Of a stretch of DNA of 64,000 nt, positions 57,097 to 64,000 are shown in pieces. The notes below the pieces were generated by a model. That model saw nothing but the letters and a program-made list of their open reading frames with translations, had not been told where the DNA came from and did not search any database. Within the stretch, counting starts at the first letter, position 1; the number at the start of each line of letters is the position of its first letter. A program made the translations under genes and the position numbers. The stretch is taken from assembly GCA_033807695.1 (NCBI GenBank), contig CM066303.1, positions 868,001-932,000 on the forward strand, written 5' to 3'. This DNA is from Daedaleopsis sinensis (taxonomy: Eukaryota; Basidiomycota; Agaricomycetes; Polyporales; Polyporaceae).

Positions 57097-58862
57097 CTAG
57101 GAAGTCTCGACTGCATCTGCGAAGATCTCGTCCTGCATGAGGTAGATCTCACCATAGCACCCGCGCGGGATAGTCTTCTTCACAACGCGATATGAGAGTG
57201 TGGACCGCACCGCGTAGCAGAAGATCGGTACGACGTCGGGCGTGTAGCAGTTCGAAATCAGAACTTGCGTTGTGTCCAGGCCCGTTAAGGGCGCGCCAAT
57301 GCGAGCGTGCGGATGCAAGTCGAAGAGGAGGACCTTCGAGTCGGAGTTGAACGTCAGCGCGACCCGCGACCCCATGGTAGATATGGACGGCCAGCCGCTG
57401 CCCGGAGGAAGACAGATGACGCGCGCGCCAAGGTCAACCCACTCCTCCCATGGTATCACCATTGGCGACACCTTGTCACGATCCTGGTGTGCGAGCGTGC
57501 GGAGCGTGGAGAGCGGGATGAACACGACGACGGTATGGATTCCCCTGCCGCGCATGCTGACTGCATACCTCAAGACGAGCACGGTGACATCCGGGTCGCA
57601 CTCGAAGAGCGGTGGACAGTCGGGGAACCAAGTGGGTGGTCGCTTGATGTAACACTCGACCGCATCCGGGTGGCATCCTGTCGCTAAACGGGGAAGTTGC
57701 AACTGACAGAGGAACGGCGGGGGACTCCCGGTGTCGTCATCCGGGTCAAACTCGCCCATGTCGTACAAGTATATGTCTGTCGCAAGGATTGCCACAACAT
57801 ATGAGGAGTCCACAATGCGGCACCGCATGTCATAAATTTGCATGGGCATTTCGAAGCCGTAGTCCCACTAGCAATTACCCATAGGTTTGTTAGTAAGCTC
57901 ATTGTATATAAGAAATATAGACACAGAATGCACCTGGAAGTCGAACGACCAAACGAGTCCACCGGTTTTCCAGTTGAAGACATACATATTGGTCTGCTCC
58001 CCGAAAACGGTCCATTCGATCAGATCTTTGACCACTGCGATATCTTCAACAGGCTCGCCGATAGGCATGCGAGCTGGGAGGGTATCATGACCTGCAAGTT
58101 CTATTTCCGCCGCAAGGGGATGCCCCCCGCCGCGGGAAAGAGAAAGGAGGTAGCATCTGGGAATCCTGTCGCGGTAGAAGTTTCATTTTATTCACAATGC
58201 CGATGAATTGAGACATAACAACCTTAGACGCACTCGTTCTCCCGCAGTGCTGTCAGCACTATCAAATCTTGGGCGATGTCCACTGTACAAGAACCGTGAC
58301 CGATGTCGTCAACAGTTGAGAAATAGTTTCGAGTGTCGATCTTCCAGAGTTTCTCGACGATGCCCATGTAGGGTGCGGCAGGACGGTATATGGTGAGAGC
58401 ACGCTGATCATTTCCCTCCCTCGCAGCGTAGGCAAAGACGTCCGAGGCGTGCACGTAGAATTGGCGCGAATCGCGAGGGGCAGGATGGATGCGATAGGGA
58501 ATTTCATCAGTGTCCCAAGTGGCTTGCGAGTACTCCCGCACACATCTCAAGCGATCCGCTATCGAAGATCTTCCTGACAGGCAGTCTTGCATCCCGGAGG
58601 CGGCTAGTGCGATCTTGTACTGGATGGAGCTCGTGTCTTGGATAGTTGCCTTCCATAGTCGACACACCTATGGCGGCAGTGTAGTAGAACGTGAGGAACA
58701 GCACACCAAAAATGGATACTTGCTCACCTCCTGACATACGATGAGATCGTCAACACCAAGCTCGGCGAGAATTTTGGCTTGGATCTCTTTCGGAACTCTA
58801 TGCAGACCCATGCTGGATCCCGCAATTTGAAGTTGTGCTTTGAGAGTAGACGAGCCTTCCAT
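57097..58862 (-). CDS. F-box protein, basidiomycete type
   Basis: Exons 58862-58728, 58667-58234, 58165-57934 and 57867-57097; 523 residues, all junctions in frame. The F-box is at about residues 20-45 (HRVPKEIQAKILAELGVDDLIVCQEV), followed by the CRLWKATIQDTSSIQYKIALAASGM block typical of the large F-box families of Agaricomycetes, then AQDLIVLTALRENE, VYVFNWKTGGLVWSFDF and a C-terminal half with weak beta-propeller character (VVAILATDIYLYDM, SRVALTFNSDSKVLLFDLH). Such proteins are substrate receptors of SCF ubiquitin ligases; the target is unknown. The apparent stop after ENECV disappears when the donor GTGCGT (58233) is used. Confidence 0.82.
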
Positions 58863-59121
58863 TAGGCCCTACTAGTCAGTATTACTGGTCAATAAAGGAA
58901 TGATAGCAGATTCAGTGAACGGAGGAGCAGTGATGGTTTATAGTACAAGCAACGATTTGACGGCAGTTAACACGGTTCGATCAACGAACTTGTATTACGT
59001 AAGTAATCGCCATGTACTCAATAATAGTCCATCCAGTCACTTTGCTGCGGACTGCGAACTTATGGCTTTGCCAGAAATGCGACTCAGAGTCAGGAGGCCT
59101 CGCAATTGTACCACACTACAT

Positions 59122-61200
59122 ATGTCCACGGCCGCCCTCATCATACTGTGCGCAACAATGTCGACACTTCTCTCAGCTTCGCTCGCAGCTGCAGCACAGA
59201 TCCCGCTTAGGCAGCATTCATCCGAACCCTTTCTATCAGGCAGTCTGAACACGGCTGGGTTCAACTCGTTTGTGGATGAGATACGGCAGAACGGCTCCAT
59301 ACCAGGAATAGCTGTGGGCGTAGCACGTCTCGGCGAGGACAACGAGCCGTTCGTTCAGCTCGGGACTTGGGGAAGGAGGACGGAGGATGGGGACGGCCAT
59401 GACCTGACACCAGATGTGAGTACTATCAGTCTGTAACACCCACCAGGGCCTTCAATTGTTGTCAATGCTGGATATATTGCAACTGTTGTCCAAATGTACT
59501 ACCTATGCACCGAGTGGTCCGTCTCATACCCATCAGTCTGGCAATGGAGCTCACAGAACCATGGGGCCTGTGCGCACAGACACTCTTCAGCATCGCGTCT
59601 TGCTCGAAGGCGTTCCTTGCCACCTCCCTCGGCATGCTCATGGACGACTATGCGCACGGGCGCAACAAAACAGCTTTGCCAGAGACTGTGAAGCAGTTCG
59701 ACTACGACACGAAAGTCAAAGACCTCATCCCTGCCGAACTCGGATGGGCTCTTCACGCGCTGCCGGATGGAGACGACTGGGCGACGCGCAAGGCGACCAT
59801 CCGGGACGTTCTTGGGCATGTCTCCGGTCTGCCAGGCGGCGACTACGCATACGCGCGAGGAGACACAGCCGAGGACATCGTGCGCAGGATGAGCAGCCTG
59901 CGTACCGCGTACGAGCTCCGCGAGAAGTGGTCGTACAGCAACCAGGTGCGTGCGCACACACCTATGCTCGTTGCCCACTAATTCTACAAAGATGTACATG
60001 CTCGGCGCATACCTCGTATCCCACTACGCCGGCATGCCATATCACGAGTACGCGACAGAGCGAATCTTTGCGCCTCTCAAGATGACGTCGACCACGTTCT
60101 TCCCATCTGTCGCACAGCGGTCCGGGAAGCTCACGGATTCGTGGACGAAGGCTGGCCGGCGGATCCCATTCTGGTTTGATGACGAGATAGTCTCGATCAA
60201 TGCAGGACCGGGCGGAATCATCTCGAGTCCCGATGACATGGTCAAGTGGCTTGCGGTCTGGCTGAACGAGGGCGTCGACCCGGTGTCCAACGTGACCATC
60301 TTCCCGCGGAGTGTCTATGACGCAGTCACTACAGCCCAGACGATGACCTCCGACCGACCTGAAGCACCCATGGTGGGCTACGGCATGGGCTGGCTGCGGT
60401 GGAACTATGGCGCGATTGACGTGAGCGTATCGTTCCGTGCTACATTGGCGTGCTCAGATGTTTCCCGTCCAGCTGGTCGCCCACAGCGGCGGGATTCCCG
60501 GCTTCTCCCTCTACACCGCGTTTTCTCCTAGCAACAATATCGGGGTGTTCATCGCTTCCAATGCGGACGAGAAGAGACCGTACAACATTGCCATCTTGAA
60601 AAACATTCTGGACACTGTGCTGGGTACGCCAAGTGTGGGCGACAACACGTGGGTCGCTATTTCCCTTCAGGGAGACCATATGCTGACTCTCGTCACAGGG
60701 AAAGCCCGGCTGAGCCTGTGCGCGCAGCAGTAGCCCATTCACGGCCTCCCTCTCTCGCGCTGCGGGACTACGCCGGGACGTACACGGCCCCGGGCTACAA
60801 CGACATCTCCATCTGCGCCGTCACGAGCGGGTCCGAGTACTGCAGCGGCGTGCTGATCGACTTCGCGCGGCTCGAGCCGCCGTCGGCGGCGAACTCGACG
60901 CTGTACAGCGCGTTTGCCAGCGTCTGGGCGACGCACGTCCGGCTGTCGCACGTCTCCGGCGACGTGTTCAACGCGACGTTCACCGCGCTGTTCCCGCACG
61001 GGTACGGGCGGGACACGAGCGCGTTCGAGACGTACGAGACGGACACGTCTGAGGGATGGGTGGAGTTCGTCGTGACAGACGGGCGCGTCGCGGGCTTCGG
61101 TCTCGTTTTGGACGACGATGCGTACGCGGCAAGGGTGAAGCGTGCCGGCGCTGGTGCGACGGTGCGGGAGACTGCGGATGTTTGGTTTGCGAGTTCGTGA
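59122..61200 (+). CDS. Secreted beta-lactamase-like serine hydrolase (class C fold)
   Basis: Five exons: 59122-59415, 59580-59945, 59992-60420, 60458-60648, 60699-61200; 593 residues, frames closed. A signal peptide covers about residues 1-25 (ALIILCATMSTLLSASLAAAA). The serine beta-lactamase/DD-peptidase motifs are all present: SxxK as SCSK (Ser105 to Lys108), YSN (217-219) and HSGG (372-375). Further blocks are GIAVGV, HVSGLPGGDY, GPGGIISSPDDMVKW and GYGMGW. A C-terminal domain (YAGTYTAPGYNDISI and later strands) has the look of the lipocalin-like tail of the family. Fungal members are thought to be esterases, amidases or peptidases rather than drug-resistance enzymes. The first intron (164 nt) is longer than usual, and the last uses donor GTGGGT, giving a 50-nt intron. 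Confidence 0.88.
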
Positions 61201-62355
61201 TCTTGGATCTCTCTTGGTTTTACTTGTACGATGAAGTTGCTAATGGCATAGCTCGTCGCTGCTAGGTCCGAATAATGCAAACTTCGACTAGGTGCACTAT
61301 ATTATAGTATAGAATTACCGGCGCCTATCTGCATGCTCTGGCGGCTACTCTCACGGTTCGCTGTATTCGCTGTGATCTTTCTGTATTGCTCTCATCCGGA
61401 ACGACAACTCTCCCCGCCCCGATCTCGATGGATTGTCTCGTGCAGGGTCGACGGATGCCGAAATGACCTCTGATCAACAGAACAACACCACACGAGGGAC
61501 CCACCGCGGTGGCGATGCGGTCTTGTCTGAGTTCTCAGCGACGGAGACGGATACGACCGCCTGCGACCGCCTGCAACCAATGGCGAGGAATAGAAACAGA
61601 AATGGGAAGACCGCGGCTGGCTCCCGCCGCTGAGCTTGTGGGACAGACGGTGATTGTGGGTCCGTTCCGGATCGAGCAAACGAGCGCACATATGTACGCT
61701 TGCAACGTAACTCTTTTGAACCTGAGGCCTGAGTCTGCCTGAGTGTTCAGTACTTAGTGCCGCGATCCCGAGGCTCGCACATGGGTTCTGTAAGAGCCTT
61801 CCCTGCTACTTAAGAGCCAAAATCTCTTGGCTCGGAGTGAGTAATGGGGCGAACCCTAGCTCTGCCACGAGAATAGCGTGATCGCAAAGTTTAAGCCACG
61901 GAGTGACCGTGACATGGGGACTCACTGTTCGCATGCAAAACCAAACCGAGTAGTAGCCATCGAGTAGTTGTTGCCGATGTCTAGACGCGGCGGCGGCATC
62001 TTTGGTCGGCTTTGAAGCAGCCTCGGAAGCAAGTTGAGGAAAGGACGATGCGAACGAAGACGCTGCACCGTCGGGTACTCCGTAGAAGTTAGATTGCGGG
62101 GTTACTACAATACTAAAGCAACAATAGATAGCGAGGAGACAGCGAGGGATACAGTGCAAATGACGCCGTAAGGGAAAGGCATGGGGAAAGCTGAGAGGTC
62201 GGAGAGGTCAACGAGAACGCAAAGCAAGGGTGGGTCGACGTAGAATACATCTTGGTGTACAGATACGTCGTGGGGGGGCTCCGGGAGATAGTAAGTATAC
62301 ATAGAGACGCCAGCGTTCAACAGGTTCATGTCAACATCTGGATGGTCGTCGGGGC
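61201..62355. other. Convergent spacer between the hydrolase and the P450
   Basis: No gene recognised. The 13-mer CCTGAGGCCTGAG is at 61721-61733. A minus-strand frame at 61806-62159 has a hydrophobic start but no splice or domain support. Confidence 0.45.
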
Positions 62356-64000
62356 TCATCTGCGCTCTTGCAGCGCCGTCAGGATCAAGGCTTTCGCCTT
62401 CTCAGATCGTGGGGTGATGGTACATTTGAAGGGGTTCGGGTGGCTGTACGAAACTTGGTGAGGACCCGAGGTGGACAGGCTCGGAGGTTACAAACGGCGT
62501 GGACGCACCTGATAGTCCCGCCAGTGTACTCTGCGTTGTCCGGGTTCAATGGCATGCCCTCGGCCGTGCGTGGGTTCGAGATGTCGAAGACGGAGAGCAG
62601 CATCGCGGCGACCATGATGATAGATGGCTCCGCGAGGTGAAGTCCAGGACAGATCCTGCGAGGACGGAGGGCGTAAGTGGGATGGCAATGACAAAGGAGA
62701 GAGTACTCACCGTCGGCCGAATCCGAAAGCGATCTTGCGCGGGTCCAGCTCGGGCTCCTTGTGTGGGCCGGGAAGGAATCTGTCCGGGTTGAAAACGAAG
62801 GGGTTGTCGTAAATTTCAGGGTCGTGAAGTATTTTCCTGTAATAGGTATATATGAACGTGAAACGCATACGGACTCTATGGCTTCCTACCATTGGTTGAC
62901 GCAGACGATGCTGCCTTTCGGGATCCAGTATCCCTCGTAAAAGTCGTCTTCGAGCGTAGCGTGCGGTACCCCTGCCGAAGTCGCCTCAGTAAGGACGCCA
63001 CAGGGCCGCGAATGACAGACGTACCGAGCGGGACGACCTGGTTCCAGCGCAGAACCTCGAGATAGATTGCATTGAGGTACGGCATCTGCGCCACGTCGGC
63101 GTACGTCGGGAGGCGGTCGTGTCCCACGACAGCGTCTAACTCCGCCTGCGCCTTCCTTTGCACAGCGGGCCACAAGCTCATCGCGAGGATGAACGTCAGT
63201 TCCGCGGACACCGTCTGTGCAGATGCTGCTCGTTAGCCATTACCATGACGATTAATGCACCATCCTACCGTATCTGCCCCGCCGGAGTATATTGACGCAG
63301 CCGACATCTTGATCCTGAATTCCTCGTCAGGGGTCGGCTTTGTGGCGAGCATCGTTGACGTGAAGCTTGGGGTCGCGGTTTCGGCAGCCTGTCATAGGTA
63401 CCAGAGATGAATACCAATGACACCTCCGTGCGATGTAGGAGCTTCCTCACCATCTGGTCCTTGACGAACTGATGTGGTACAGCGCTCATATTCTCCATGT
63501 TCGCTCTATACGCCTGGCCCTTGCGCTTCCAGCCCGCGCCCGGCATCCAGGAAGGCACATAGCGCACTACGCACGACATCGCGAGATAGGGAGCGGTAAA
63601 CTCACGTCAGCAACGTGTTCTCAAAAGGAGATGGAAGCAGAAGGCACTTACGGAATGGGAACACGTCCACGAAGAACGCGCCGGGCTGAGCGACCTCGGC
63701 GGCTTGCTCGGTAGCACTCTCCGCCATGTGGATCAGTGGGTCGTCGTGCTCCTGAGTCTGGTACCCGTACGAGATCATGAGCACGATCGCACCAGTCATC
63801 CTGGCGAATGCAAGAAGGCGTCAGTCGAGCCCTGGTCTGCAAGAACGGCGGACCCTCGCGGAGACATTTCACATGCGGAGCGCTTGGGGGCATGGATGAA
63901 ACCTACTTTCGAATTTGCGACGGCAGGTCCGCCGTCGGCTCGCGCAGCAGCCGCACGAGCAGCTGGGCCGTCTGCTCCTCAATGACCGGGATGAACGCGG
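62356..64000 (-). CDS. Cytochrome P450, N-terminus cut by the window edge
   Basis: Nine exons seen: beyond 64000-63907, 63800-63652, 63566-63451, 63388-63269, 63214-63025, 62971-62890, 62836-62712, 62655-62509, 62443-62356. Motifs in order: LRYVPSWMPGAGWKRKG, QFVKDQM, TATPSFTST, I-helix YSGGADTTVSA, ExxR as EVLRW, FNPDRFLPGP, the haem-binding FGFGRRICPG split by an intron between RR and ICPG, and the C-terminal HPNPFKCTITPRSEKA. It resembles the O-methylsterigmatocystin-oxidoreductase-like P450s common in Agaricomycetes. These are haem monooxygenases anchored in the ER; the substrate is unknown. The missing part is the membrane anchor and first third. All visible junctions keep the frame, so the gene looks functional. 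Confidence 0.88.

Noticed and set aside
58216..58236. Stop codon after ENECV in the F-box gene
   Set aside because: The GTGCGT inside this codon run is a donor; the next exon continues the family pattern in frame.
1..64000. CRISPR arrays, tRNA or rRNA genes, intact transposase or integrase genes
   Set aside because: I looked for regular spaced repeats, tRNA-like arms and typical transposase motifs and saw none. A tRNAscan or RepeatMasker run would be needed to be certain.

Overview
This is a genomic window from a filamentous basidiomycete, most likely an Agaricomycete. The evidence is dense GT-AG introns of about 50-100 nt, a DUF6533-type membrane protein, a basidiomycete-type sesquiterpene synthase, basidiomycete F-box and serine-hydrolase families, and a lineage-specific BTB family. 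There are no bacterial operons, no CRISPR array and no intact transposase. All gene models were built by hand from reading frames, splice sites and comparison of paralogues inside the window; nothing was searched. Layout: 1-2.9 kb is gene-poor with a decayed direct repeat. From 2.9 to 22 kb lies an array of eight BTB genes (BTB-1 to BTB-8), interrupted at 6.0-7.8 kb by a DUF6533 membrane-protein gene and at 14.6-16.7 kb by an LCL3 fragment plus a broken reductase gene (copy A). A terpene-synthase pseudogene (22.7-24.2 kb) and an intact reductase (copy B, 25.3-26.6 kb) follow. The middle block, 27-44.7 kb, is mostly conserved single-copy genes: an RluA-type pseudouridine synthase, a convergent pair of unknown paralogues (29.4-30.5 and 31.0-32.1 kb), the Arp2/3 subunit ARPC5, a large F-box/WD40/UIM protein, an intact sesquiterpene synthase (41.5-43.3 kb) and a small possible NTF2-like protein. 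From 46.4 to 56.6 kb a second BTB array runs on the minus strand: reductase relic D, BTB-9, BTB-10, intact reductase C, complete LCL3, a BTB fossil and BTB-11. The end holds an F-box gene, a secreted class-C beta-lactamase-like serine hydrolase and a cytochrome P450 cut by the window edge. The main structural story is that the two BTB arrays are inverted copies of one segment. On the plus strand the order is BTB-5, LCL3 fragment, reductase A, BTB-6, BTB-7; on the minus strand it is BTB-11, LCL3, reductase C, BTB-10, BTB-9. Copies show every state from intact to frameshifted, internally deleted or fossil, which looks like birth-and-death evolution. Several BTB promoters share a 17-bp element around a TGACATAA/TTATGTCA core. 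BTB and F-box proteins are known substrate adaptors of CUL3 and SCF ubiquitin ligases, so the window is rich in candidate adaptors; what these BTB proteins recognise cannot be read from the sequence.
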